From: Lachnospiraceae bacterium UBA3866
Lineage (GTDB): Bacteria > Bacillota > Clostridia > Lachnospirales > Lachnospiraceae
DNA: 25,072 bases
Direction of reading: 5' to 3'
NCBI GenBank assembly: GCA_002392345.1
Contig: DGGU01000032.1
Coordinates: 1-25,072 of the forward strand
Below the pieces are notes generated by a model. The model was not told the DNA's origin. It searched no databases and was given only the letters and a program-made list of their open reading frames with translations. Position 1 is the first letter of the stretch. The number at the start of each line of letters is the position of its first letter. The translations under genes were made by a program, and so were the position numbers. This document shows, piece after piece, positions 7,444-14,805 of this stretch.

Positions 7444-8430
7444 ATGAACAGAATTAAAACAATCGGAGTATTAACAAGTGGTGGCGATGCGCCAGGTATG
7501 AACGCAGCTATTCGTGGAGTTGTAAGATGTGCTGTGAATAATGGTTTAAGAGTTCTTGGGTTTGAAAAAGGATACAACGGCCTTCTTGAAAATGAGTACA
7601 GAGAGATGGACAAGAGATCAGTATCTGATATAGTTGATAGAGGGGGCACTATACTTTTTACTGCTAGATCTAAAGAATTCGGTGAAGTGGAAGGTAAACT
7701 TAAGGCCATAGAGATACTAAAAAAAGATGGTGTTGATGCTTTAGTTGTACTTGGTGGAGATGGAACTTTCAAAGGAGCCATGGACATGTCTAATTTAAGT
7801 GAAGGTACTATCAATGTAATTGGCGTTCCTGCAACTATAGATCTCGATATAGCTTGCACAGAATATACTATAGGCTTTGATACAGCTATTAATACTGCCA
7901 TGGAAGGTGTTGATAGGATAAGAGATACAAGCACATCACATGAGAGATGCAGTATAGTTGAAGTCATGGGAAGAAATGCAGGTTACATCGCTGCATATAC
8001 AGGTATATCAACTGGTGCAGAAGAGATAATTATACCAGAGCACAATGAATTTGGTGATATCAATAAGATCATCACTCGTGTTCGTATAGCCAATAAAAAA
8101 GGTAAGAAACATTACATTATAATCAATGCAGAAGGCATAGGACATTCTGCAGATATGGCTAAGATGATAGAGACTGCCACAGGAATAGAAACTCGTGCAA
8201 CAATCTTAGGACATCTTCAAAGAGGTGGTTCGCCTACTTGTAGGGATAGAGTGTATGCTTCTGTTATGGGATGCAAGGCTGTGGAAGTACTACTTGAAGG
8301 CAAGAAAAATAGACTTATAGTTTATAAAAATGGAGAGTTTACTGATGTAGATATCAATGAAGGTCTTGCTGAGAAGAAAGTTTTTCCTAAGTATTTTATA
8401 AGGACCGCAGAAGAACTCGAATCAAAATAA
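7444..8430 (+). CDS. pfkA: 6-phosphofructokinase (ATP-dependent type)
   Basis: The enzyme phosphorylates fructose 6-phosphate to fructose 1,6-bisphosphate, the committed step of glycolysis. Expected blocks are present: GVLTSGGDAPGMNAAIRG at the N-terminus, GGDGT at 104-108, DTAINT, EVMGR and LGHLQRGGSP. Glycine in GGDGT indicates ATP rather than pyrophosphate as donor, because the PPi type has GGDD. The active-site loop is unusual: the normal PGTIDND reads PATIDLD here (A130, L134). The catalytic aspartate (D133) and its partner D135 are kept. The length of 328 residues is slightly above the bacterial norm. AAGGAG lies five bases before ATG 7444. The stop overlaps the next start (TAATG), so translation is probably coupled. 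A divergent PFK paralogue specialised for another substrate is possible. Confidence 0.9.
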   Translation: MNRIKTIGVLTSGGDAPGMNAAIRGVVRCAVNNGLRVLGFEKGYNGLLENEYREMDKRSVSDIVDRGGTILFTARSKEFGEVEGKLKAIEILKKDGVDALVVLGGDGTFKGAMDMSNLSEGTINVIGVPATIDLDIACTEYTIGFDTAINTAMEGVDRIRDTSTSHERCSIVEVMGRNAGYIAAYTGISTGAEEIIIPEHNEFGDINKIITRVRIANKKGKKHYIIINAEGIGHSADMAKMIETATGIETRATILGHLQRGGSPTCRDRVYASVMGCKAVEVLLEGKKNRLIVYKNGEFTDVDINEGLAEKKVFPKYFIRTAEELESK

Positions 8431-8768
8431 TGTCCAGCGATAACAACAATTTAATACCAATAATAGTTTCTAATTCATATATAAAGAAGTATTACCTAGA
8501 TCCTCGACTTGACACACTTCCCAAAGAAGTAAAAGATGCACTTAAAGTAGTCTTTGTGAAACTAACAGAAGATGTGGGCGGAGTTGCAGAAGTTATATAT
8601 GATAATTCTACCTATGAGGTATTCACACATATAAGTAGAAACGATGATGATCTAGAGTTTGATGAAATCAATGCCAATTATAGATTGTCAAGGCTTGAAA
8701 AAGAGCACGGAAAGATTTTTGATGATATAGCTACATTTTGTAAATTCAAATTTAACGGCTTAGTATAA
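8430..8768 (+). CDS. DUF6145-like conserved hypothetical protein
   Basis: This 112-residue acidic cytoplasmic protein has no signal peptide or membrane segment. The pattern of an early SYIKKYYLDP, then LPKEVKDAL, LTEDVGGVAEVIYD and a C-terminal FCKFKFNG resembles the DUF6145 family of Clostridia as I remember it. No biochemical role is known to me. Its ATG overlaps the pfkA TAA by one base (TAATG), a sign of coupled translation with pfkA. I see no obvious separate ribosome binding site. A link to glycolysis is not supported beyond this adjacency. Confidence 0.75.
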   Translation: MSSDNNNLIPIIVSNSYIKKYYLDPRLDTLPKEVKDALKVVFVKLTEDVGGVAEVIYDNSTYEVFTHISRNDDDLEFDEINANYRLSRLEKEHGKIFDDIATFCKFKFNGLV

Positions 8769-8796
8769 GGCGAAGCCCTCGTAGGGGCGAGCCCGC
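8769..8796 (+). repeat. Short GTAGGGGC junction repeat, copy 4, supplies the dus leader
   Basis: GGCGAAGCC (8769-8777) is followed by CTCGTAGGGGCGAGCCCGC (8778-8796), directly abutting the dus ATG at 8797. CTCG (8778-8781) can pair with CGAG (8788-8791), placing AGGGG in the loop. This purine run is the only ribosome-binding-like sequence for the gene. Confidence 0.55.
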
Positions 8797-9759
8797 ATGG
8801 ATATGTTTAAAATAGGTCATGTAGAAATTAAGAATAGAGTGTGTGTAGCACCAATGGCAGGTATCACAGACCTGCCATATCGTTTAATTCTGAAAGAGAT
8901 GGGAGCTTCTTTACTTACAACAGAACTTGTAAGTAGTAAGGGGATATTTTATAAGAATCCTGGCAATACAACTATAATGGCAACTGATAGAAGAGAAGCA
9001 CCTATAGCGCTGCAACTTTTTGGTTCTGACCCTATAATCATGGCGAAAATTGCAAGCGATGTCATGGAGCCATATGATATAGTTGATATTAACATGGGTT
9101 GTCCCGTTCTTAAAGTGGTTAGAAATGGTGAAGGTGCAGCCCTTATGAAAGATATAAGTCTAGCGGTTCGGATAGTTGAGACTATGGTTAGGGTTATGGA
9201 TGGTAAGAAACCTGTAACTTGCAAGATGAGAATAGGTTATGATGATAATCACATCAATGCTGTTGAGTTTGCTAAGGCTATGGAGGAAGCTGGTGCTTCT
9301 GCTATAACAGTTCATGGTAGGACAAAGACAGAATTATATAGCGGTGACTGTCATCGCGATGTGATAAGAAAAGTGAAAGAGGCAGTAAGGATACCAGTTA
9401 TTGCGAATGGCAACATATGGACTATCTATGATGCAAAAAAAACTCTTGATGAGACAGAAGCGGATGCTGTGGCACTCGGTAGAGCGATTAAGGGCAACCC
9501 TTGGTTTGTAAGAGAGTGCATAGAGTATATAGAAAATGGTAATGTGATTGATAGACCAACTAAAGATGAGATTAAAAGGATGATGCGAAGACACATAGAT
9601 GACGCAATTCGATTCAAAGGTGAGTACACAGCCATAACTGAACTTAGACATCATATAGCTTGGTATACGCATGGTATGGAAAATTCGACTAAGTTTAGAT
9701 TGAAACTTAATTCTGTTACAAAAAAGGATGAATTATTACACTTGGTTGATGAATTATAA
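8797..9759 (+). CDS. tRNA-dihydrouridine synthase, DusB-like
   Basis: This FMN- and NADPH-dependent enzyme reduces specific uridines to dihydrouridine in tRNA. The TIM-barrel N-terminus has APMAGITDLPYR. The catalytic motif DINMGCP contains the active-site cysteine at about C102, followed by KVVRNGEGAALM, close to the DusB pattern. TVHGRTKTELYSG and PVIANGNI, which contact FMN, are intact, and a helical C-terminal tRNA-binding region follows. The length of 320 residues is typical. ATG 8797 or ATG 8803 could serve as the start. The only ribosome-binding-like sequence is AGGGG within the junction repeat, about nine bases upstream of 8797. The gene is not in its more common arrangement next to lysS or greA, so I leave the symbol open. 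Confidence 0.93.
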   Translation: MDMFKIGHVEIKNRVCVAPMAGITDLPYRLILKEMGASLLTTELVSSKGIFYKNPGNTTIMATDRREAPIALQLFGSDPIIMAKIASDVMEPYDIVDINMGCPVLKVVRNGEGAALMKDISLAVRIVETMVRVMDGKKPVTCKMRIGYDDNHINAVEFAKAMEEAGASAITVHGRTKTELYSGDCHRDVIRKVKEAVRIPVIANGNIWTIYDAKKTLDETEADAVALGRAIKGNPWFVRECIEYIENGNVIDRPTKDEIKRMMRRHIDDAIRFKGEYTAITELRHHIAWYTHGMENSTKFRLKLNSVTKKDELLHLVDEL

Positions 9760-9800
9760 AGTTGTAAATAATTAGTGAAACATGATATCGGGGGATAGAG

Positions 9801-11090
9801 ATGAAAAAGTATAGCGAATTGACTAAAGATGAACTTAAAAACTTAAAGAGTGAACTTGAGAAAGAGTGCGAAGAACTAAAAAAGCTTAATTTGAATCTTG
9901 ATATGAGTAGGGGTAAACCATGCAAAGAACAACTTGATCTCTCTATGGATTTACTTTCTGTGCTTGATAAAAATTCTAATCTCATATGTGAAGATGGTAT
10001 GGATTGTAGGAACTATGGTGGTCTTACTGGAATTAAAGAAGCAAGAGAACTCCTGGCTACTTTTATGGAGAATAAAGTAGAGAATATCATCATCTATGGT
10101 AATTCATCACTCAATGTCATGTACACCATGATTATGCAGGCATATGTATTTGGCGTGATGGGCCATACTCCTTGGAAAGATCAAGGAAAGATAAAATTCT
10201 TATGCCCTGTGCCGGGGTACGATAGACATTTTGCCATATGTGAGGAATTTGGGATAGAGATGATTAATGTCCCTATGTCTGAGAGTGGTCCTGATATGGA
10301 TATGGTAGAAAAACTAGTTTCAAGCGATGAGAAGATTAAAGGTATCTGGTGCGTACCTAAGTACTCTAATCCTGATGGCTATGTATATAGTGATGAGACA
10401 GTTAGGAAATTTGCAAGGCTCAAGCCTAAGGCAGCTGATTTTAGAATCTTTTGGGATAATGCATATACCATACATTATCTTTATGATGAAAAAGAAAAGC
10501 ATGACCATATTATAGAGATACTTGGTGAGTGTGAGAAGGTAGGCAATCCAGATATAGTATATAAATTTGCATCTACATCTAAGATCTGCTTCCCTGGATC
10601 AGGACTTGCAGTGCTTGCTACTTCTGATAACAATATAAGAGATATAATGAGCCATCTCAAGTATCAGACTATTGGTTATGATAAAGTTAATCAACTTAGA
10701 CATGTAGCATATTTTAAAGATCTTCAAGGTGTAAAAGATCACATGAAAAAACACGCTCAGATTTTGAGACCAAAGTTTGAAATGGTGCTTGATACATTTG
10801 AAAAAGAATTTAGTGGTGTTGATCTTATAAGCTGGACTAAACCAAGAGGAGGATACTTTATATCATTTTATGGCATGAAGGGGACAGCGAAAGATATAGT
10901 TGATAGATGTAAGAGTCTTGGTGTGAAACTTACAGACGCTGGGTCAAGTTACCCATACCATAAAGATCCAGATGACTCCAATATAAGGATAGCACCTACA
11001 TATCCATCAGTAAGCGATCTAAAGACAGCTCTTAAGGCATTCACTGTGTGTGCGAAACTATCCACAGTTGAGAAATTACTTGCTAGTTAA
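9801..11090 (+). CDS. PLP-dependent aminotransferase, PF12897 aspartate aminotransferase type
   Basis: This class I fold, pyridoxal-phosphate enzyme most likely transfers the amino group between aspartate and 2-oxoglutarate. Members of this branch, such as mycobacterial Rv3722c, act as aspartate aminotransferases. Features seen are LDMSRGKP near residue 34, NYGGLTGIKEAREL, VPKYSNPDGYVYSDE, DNAYTIHY, and the PLP lysine K261 in STSKICFPGSG. IRIAPTYPS near the C-terminus carries the carboxylate-binding arginine. The length of 429 residues fits. A GGGGGATAG site lies upstream of ATG 9801. The 3' end overlaps the convergent minus-strand gene by 15 bases, and no terminator separates them. Substrate choice cannot be settled from sequence alone. 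Confidence 0.88.
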   Translation: MKKYSELTKDELKNLKSELEKECEELKKLNLNLDMSRGKPCKEQLDLSMDLLSVLDKNSNLICEDGMDCRNYGGLTGIKEARELLATFMENKVENIIIYGNSSLNVMYTMIMQAYVFGVMGHTPWKDQGKIKFLCPVPGYDRHFAICEEFGIEMINVPMSESGPDMDMVEKLVSSDEKIKGIWCVPKYSNPDGYVYSDETVRKFARLKPKAADFRIFWDNAYTIHYLYDEKEKHDHIIEILGECEKVGNPDIVYKFASTSKICFPGSGLAVLATSDNNIRDIMSHLKYQTIGYDKVNQLRHVAYFKDLQGVKDHMKKHAQILRPKFEMVLDTFEKEFSGVDLISWTKPRGGYFISFYGMKGTAKDIVDRCKSLGVKLTDAGSSYPYHKDPDDSNIRIAPTYPSVSDLKTALKAFTVCAKLSTVEKLLAS

Positions 11091-12455
11091 AGATGAACTG
11101 TTGATAGGAAAAGTAAAATAAGTATTAGGGTATGGTTCGTCTTTTAATGTGAAATGCCACCATTCTACAGATAGAGGCTCAAAGCCATATTTTATCATAG
11201 CGTCTCTTAAAATCATCCGATTGGCATATTGTTCATCGGAGATTTTTTTATAATCGGGGTGACTTAGTTCGCCAAAGTAATCAAAAGTTCCTCTCATGTC
11301 AACCTCTTTTTCTGATTTCATATCGAAAAGAGTTAGATCAACAGTGCTTCCTCTGCTATGTCCTGAGCGGATTGCTATATAACCTTTTGGGAAGAGGATA
11401 TTTTTAGAAAGAGTTGGATAAAAATATTGTTTCATAGCAATATCATCTAGATCTTTTGACCATTTGACAAAGTGGTTGACTGCTCTTTGTGGACGATAAG
11501 CATCATATATTTTTAATCTATATCCTTTTTTAATTAAGTCATCACTTACATGCTTTAGAGCTTTGGCAGCCTCTTTAGTCAAAAAAGCCAGCGGCTCTTC
11601 ATATCCATTGATTCTTTTTCCAACGAAATTGTATGTAGAATAGTATCTCATCTCGAGTATTGCATCGGGCACGACATCGCTTAGATTTACAAAATCAGAT
11701 GAATCATCTGAAAAGTTTATAGCATTTTTATTAGAATTTGCAGTATTCTCCAGATTATCTTTAGTGTCTATTAAGACAATTGTATCTTTATTTGCATTTT
11801 TCAATACAAATTTAATGGCTTCTTCTGGTATAGCTATGCATCCGCCAGTGTTCTTTCTATTGCCATTATAGCAATGTAAGAATATAGCTGAGCCTTTTTC
11901 GAGTTCGGCATTATTGTTAAAACTTATATTTAGGCAATATTTATATGCAGTATTATATTCTATTATGTGTTCACTTGCATTTTTATCAAGATTTGGATAT
12001 TCTTTTATATTGACCATTTCGTTGTAATGCATTCCTTTTCTTTGATCGCCAGACCAATATATATTTTCATCAACTTTTGTATAAGGTAATATTGATCCTG
12101 GGTCATCAGCTATACCAAATGCTTTATTGAAATGATACGTTCCTATTGGAGTTTGTCCGCAACCTTCATAATGTTCAGCATCATAGCATAGACCATTTTT
12201 CCCGACATACCCTTTTACACTAAGAATTTCTTGCCATATGCCATTTTCGTCTTTATTATGCATAGTTACAGATGCTTCTGAAAGGTTTATATCATCTGCA
12301 GATACTATAAAAAGCTGACTAATATTTTTATCCTTGACAATGTCAAGATTACTAACCCACTGCGGTGATTTAGTGTCCTTAGAAAATGTATTATTATTAA
12401 CAAAAAATGATACAGAAAGCAATATAATTGTAAGCATAATTATTGTTTTTCTCAT
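11076..12455 (-). CDS. Secreted L,D-transpeptidase-like / VanX-like D-Ala-D-Ala dipeptidase fusion
   Basis: The protein has 459 residues with an N-terminal hydrophobic segment (about residues 4-20), a signal peptide or anchor. About residues 45-230 look like a YkuD-type domain, with a conserved His in FLHCYNG and the catalytic cysteine (about C206) in NTGGCIAIP. About residues 255-450 look like peptidase M15D (VanX/DdpX). SGHSRGSTVDLTL gives zinc ligands near H365 and D372, and EWWHF gives the catalytic Glu and third ligand near E431 and H434. Both domains would act on peptidoglycan stem peptides outside the membrane. I chose ATG 12455, which has GAGGGG (minus strand, 12464-12469) eight bases away; a TTG lies just before it. 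There is no vanR/S/H/A cassette, so this looks like cell-wall remodelling rather than glycopeptide resistance. Confidence 0.87.
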   Translation of the reverse strand: MRKTIIMLTIILLSVSFFVNNNTFSKDTKSPQWVSNLDIVKDKNISQLFIVSADDINLSEASVTMHNKDENGIWQEILSVKGYVGKNGLCYDAEHYEGCGQTPIGTYHFNKAFGIADDPGSILPYTKVDENIYWSGDQRKGMHYNEMVNIKEYPNLDKNASEHIIEYNTAYKYCLNISFNNNAELEKGSAIFLHCYNGNRKNTGGCIAIPEEAIKFVLKNANKDTIVLIDTKDNLENTANSNKNAINFSDDSSDFVNLSDVVPDAILEMRYYSTYNFVGKRINGYEEPLAFLTKEAAKALKHVSDDLIKKGYRLKIYDAYRPQRAVNHFVKWSKDLDDIAMKQYFYPTLSKNILFPKGYIAIRSGHSRGSTVDLTLFDMKSEKEVDMRGTFDYFGELSHPDYKKISDEQYANRMILRDAMIKYGFEPLSVEWWHFTLKDEPYPNTYFTFPINSSSLTSK

Positions 12456-12585
12456 CAAGGTAACCCCTCATATAATATTGTTATAAGAATATCATAGTAT
12501 ATAAAAGAATTCAATATGATGCGATATTGTTTCAAATGGTGATAATACCGACAAATATTTGACGCTATCCCATACAAACACGTAG

Positions 12586-12614
12586 TTGACAAAAAAATTG
12601 TTATTTTTTATAAT
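12586..12614 (+). promoter_or_regulatory. Consensus sigma-A promoter of the toxin-antitoxin pair
   Basis: The -35 box is a perfect TTGACA (12586-12591), the spacer is 17 bases, and the -10 box is a perfect TATAAT (12609-12614). Transcription should start near 12621, about 35 bases before the BrnT-type gene. Such a strong promoter suits an autoregulated toxin-antitoxin operon. The 100 bases upstream (12459-12585) carry only AT-rich sequence and must hold the minus-strand gene's promoter, where I see no strong boxes. Confidence 0.85.
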
Positions 12615-12656
12615 ATAGATATAGTTAATGCTAAATCATATTCACCGGAGTACTAA

Positions 12657-12944
12657 ATGAAATTTGCGTGGGATGAAGAAAAAGAAAAGATAAATATAGC
12701 CAAACATGGTATTAATTTTAAGGAAGCAGAGACGATATTTTATGATAGCCATTGGTTGAGAATTATTGATGTGAACCATACAAATGAAGATGCCACGGAA
12801 GATAGATTCTATGCCTTGGGAAAAAGTTTATATAAAAATTTACTGCTAGTTTGTTTTTGTGAAAGATATAATGATGTAATAAGGATTTATTCTGCACGGC
12901 TTGCAAAGAAAAAAGAAAAGGAGGTATATAATGCAAACATATAA
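12657..12944 (+). CDS. brnT: BrnT family toxin (RelE-like fold ribonuclease)
   Basis: BrnT toxins are small RNases with a RelE-like fold that stop translation and are neutralised by BrnA. The hallmarks are all visible: an N-terminal FAWDEEKEKINIAKHGINF, a central DVNHTNEDATEDRFYALGKS, then LLLVCFCER, and the C-terminal IRIYSARLAKKKEKEVY, where the conserved R, S-A-R and charged tail lie. The length of 95 residues is typical. GGAG lies six bases before ATG 12657, and a consensus promoter is upstream. The 3' end overlaps the next gene by 14 bases, as expected for a toxin-first BrnTA operon. There are no truncations. Confidence 0.92.
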   Translation: MKFAWDEEKEKINIAKHGINFKEAETIFYDSHWLRIIDVNHTNEDATEDRFYALGKSLYKNLLLVCFCERYNDVIRIYSARLAKKKEKEVYNANI

Positions 12945-13128
12945 TTTAGATTTATATGATAAAGAAATTGATTTTTCCAATGTGAAGATTGAAAAGGCGC
13001 CATATAAGTTTGACTTGAAAGAAAAAATTAATGTTTGGCTTGATACTCTTTATGATGGAACCAATATAACCAAAGATAGATTTTATGATGAGGTAGAAAA
13101 TTCTTTAAAAGAGTTTTGCAATAAATAG
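12931..13128 (+). CDS. Putative antitoxin paired with BrnT, atypical BrnA
   Basis: The 65-residue protein begins at ATG 12931, set by a perfect AAAGGAGG site (12917-12924) six bases upstream. An earlier in-frame TTG at 12901 would put that site inside the coding region. By position and overlap it should be the antitoxin. It has an N-terminal DFSNVKIEKAPY stretch, loosely like the linker of BrnA, and KINVWLD, which could be the ribbon strand of a ribbon-helix-helix fold. The following sequence is not the usual BrnA helix pair, and the protein is acidic and shorter than typical BrnA. It could be a divergent BrnA or a different antitoxin. The family is uncertain, but the role is well supported by context. 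Confidence 0.7.
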   Translation: MQTYNLDLYDKEIDFSNVKIEKAPYKFDLKEKINVWLDTLYDGTNITKDRFYDEVENSLKEFCNK

Positions 13129-13176
13129 AAAATGGAAGGCAAAAGTTTAGAATCTAAATTCTTACAAATTTCTTAC

Positions 13177-13185
13177 GGGGGGGGG
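13177..13185 (+). repeat. Nine-G homopolymer tract
   Basis: A run of nine G lies in a very AT-rich gap between the toxin-antitoxin pair and the zinc-ribbon operon. It is flanked by TTACAA (13162-13167) and TAATAA (13187-13192), which are weak -35 and -10 lookalikes 19 bases apart. Runs of this kind are prone to slipped-strand changes and to sequencing error. Confidence 0.85.
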
Positions 13186-13240
13186 TTAATAATCATTTAA
13201 CTAGATTTTGTTTTGTAGATATATTAGTTTTTGATTTGAA

Positions 13241-13270
13241 AATCGTTATTTAAGATAACGATTTTTTATT
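13241..13270 (+). terminator. Hairpin terminator directly upstream of the accessory operon
   Basis: The stem AATCGTTAT (13241-13249) and ATAACGATT (13255-13263) encloses a five-base loop and runs into a T-rich tract to 13270. It would end the toxin-antitoxin transcript. The ribosome binding site of the next gene (TGGGGGATAA) begins one base later, so there is no room for a promoter between them. The hairpin may act as an attenuator for the downstream operon. Confidence 0.75.
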
Positions 13271-13285
13271 TGGGGGATAATAATT

Positions 13286-14035
13286 ATGGTTGTTTGTTCC
13301 GTATGTAAGCAGTTATCTAAAGAAGGCATATTTTGTGATGTTTGTGGATCTCCGCTTAAGGCTGATTCAATCAGTTCAAAGATGGCGAATAGTGGGTTTG
13401 GCGTAGGGGTAGGCATTATAAAAAGTGGCATGAAGTCAGGTGATGTAATATGGAAAGTAAATAAATTGCCTAGTGATTATGAAAAAAAGATAGAAGTTAA
13501 AAAAAGCGAATGTGTTTTTGTGAATGATGGAACAGGGGTTTTTAAGTATGATGAATCATTAACTACAACTAGAAGCAAATTCTCATGTTACTTTGTATTA
13601 AATGATTTTTCTTTAGACAGTGATTATGAAATATGCATTGAAACACCAATAATGAAAATTAATAATGATGAAAAGTTAAAAGTTAATGCAAACTATAATA
13701 TAACAGTTAATTCAATTGATATAGATACTTTTTTTAATTCGCTAATAGCAATAAAAGATGATAATTGGACTGTAGAAGACATAAAAAAAATAGTGAAAGA
13801 AAACATTCATGAAATTATAAAAATGATAGTATTAGAATGTATTAAAAAAGATAATGGATTTGATTTGAGAAACAACCGAGCGCAAATACAGAGTTGCGAA
13901 CAAGATATTAGATCAAAACTTGATGATAAACTATCAAATTATTCTCTAAAGTTATCAAAGTATGAATTGAGTGATGTAATTATAGATAAGCATGAATTAT
14001 ATGAAATCCTTGCCAATAATTTATATTCAAAATAA
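13286..14035 (+). CDS. Zinc ribbon plus degenerate SPFH-like protein
   Basis: The protein has 249 residues. A four-cysteine zinc ribbon (CSVC then CDVC) occupies residues 4-18 or so. A short Gly-rich helix follows, then a beta-rich module starting SGDVIWKV. That module matches, element by element, the SPFH core of the protein at 21426: VIWK, a VFVNDG strand, an ETPI turn, a KVNANYNITV strand and a helical tail ending in YELSDVIID. It is clearly paralogous to the protein at 15079. There is no transmembrane segment and no SHOCT. It is the first gene of the accessory operon, with TGGGGGATAA just upstream. A scaffold or adaptor role beside the full SPFH protein is inferred, not shown. Confidence 0.7.
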   Translation: MVVCSVCKQLSKEGIFCDVCGSPLKADSISSKMANSGFGVGVGIIKSGMKSGDVIWKVNKLPSDYEKKIEVKKSECVFVNDGTGVFKYDESLTTTRSKFSCYFVLNDFSLDSDYEICIETPIMKINNDEKLKVNANYNITVNSIDIDTFFNSLIAIKDDNWTVEDIKKIVKENIHEIIKMIVLECIKKDNGFDLRNNRAQIQSCEQDIRSKLDDKLSNYSLKLSKYELSDVIIDKHELYEILANNLYSK

Positions 14036-14060
14036 AATTTAAAAATAGGAGAGAACGCAT

Positions 14061-14798
14061 ATGGGGATGGTGACAGAAATGGTAGCAAAAGCTGCAGATT
14101 CTGCAATAGCAGCACACGCGGCTAAAAAAGCTGCAATAGCGGAAAAAAGAGCGATCATGTTTGGAGGTGTGACCACTAGTTTTTTAGATGAATCGCAAAA
14201 AAAATGTTGGTTTTATATTTCAGATTGCATTGAAGGAAAAGGAGGCAGTTTCGGTAGTGGATCTAGTGGGGTGTCAAATGAAGAGTTTGACAAAATAGTT
14301 CTTGATAAAATAGAAAGTATGCAATTGTTAGAACGATCAATGCAAATGTTGAATATTGATTCAGATCTAATAAAAGAAATAGAAAGCATTTGCATTTCGA
14401 ATTATAGTGGTGATTTAGATTTCTCATTTCCCGGGAAAGATGGTTTGTTTAGGAATAGATATTATTCTACAATATATATCCATTTCGGTGAATATCAGTT
14501 ATATGTTTATTCGTGTGAAATAGATCTTTTAACTAGCGAGAAGACTGAGAAAACACGAGAGTTTTTTTATAAAGATATCACTAATGTTGAAAAGTCAATT
14601 GATGTGTATGAGTGGGAAAATAAAATAAAATCTGGATGCCTGGGTAGTGATATATCAGTAAAAAAAATCGGTGTATATAGAGGGTTTTCTGTTTATGTAC
14701 CAAATTCAAAATATTCAACATCTACAATATTTAGACCAGGAATAGATGAGTCAATAGACGGGATGATAGCAAAGATAAGAGATAAGAAAAATAGATAA
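14061..14798 (+). CDS. Conserved hypothetical protein, accessory operon
   Basis: The protein has 245 residues. The first 35 or so form an Ala-rich amphipathic helix (AADSAIAAHAAKKAAIAEKR). MFGGVTTSFLDESQKKCWFYISD follows, then a Gly/Ser linker, helices, and a beta-rich core around residues 135-170 (YSTIYIHFGEYQLYVYSCEI, then FFYKDITNVE). That core could be a PH-like barrel of the kind found with SHOCT and SPFH proteins. The end (IDESIDGMIAKIRDKK) is helical. I vaguely recall similar Firmicutes proteins of unknown function but cannot name a family. TAGGAGAG lies before ATG 14061. Its place between zinc-ribbon/SPFH and YidD genes suggests membrane association. Confidence 0.7.
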   Translation: MGMVTEMVAKAADSAIAAHAAKKAAIAEKRAIMFGGVTTSFLDESQKKCWFYISDCIEGKGGSFGSGSSGVSNEEFDKIVLDKIESMQLLERSMQMLNIDSDLIKEIESICISNYSGDLDFSFPGKDGLFRNRYYSTIYIHFGEYQLYVYSCEIDLLTSEKTEKTREFFYKDITNVEKSIDVYEWENKIKSGCLGSDISVKKIGVYRGFSVYVPNSKYSTSTIFRPGIDESIDGMIAKIRDKKNR

Positions 14799-14805
14799 CG
14801 TTTTG

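Noticed and set aside
7392..7967. 191-codon minus-strand frame over pfkA
   Set aside because: It is Ser/Leu/Pro-rich shadow sequence antisense to a conserved gene, with no ribosome binding site.
11076..12455. Vancomycin-resistance locus
   Set aside because: VanX similarity alone is not enough. No VanH, VanA-type ligase or VanRS is present.
12901..12930. TTG at 12901 as the antitoxin start
   Set aside because: A perfect AAAGGAGG lies at 12917-12924, just before ATG 12931. The extension would be basic residues that only mirror the toxin's end in another frame.
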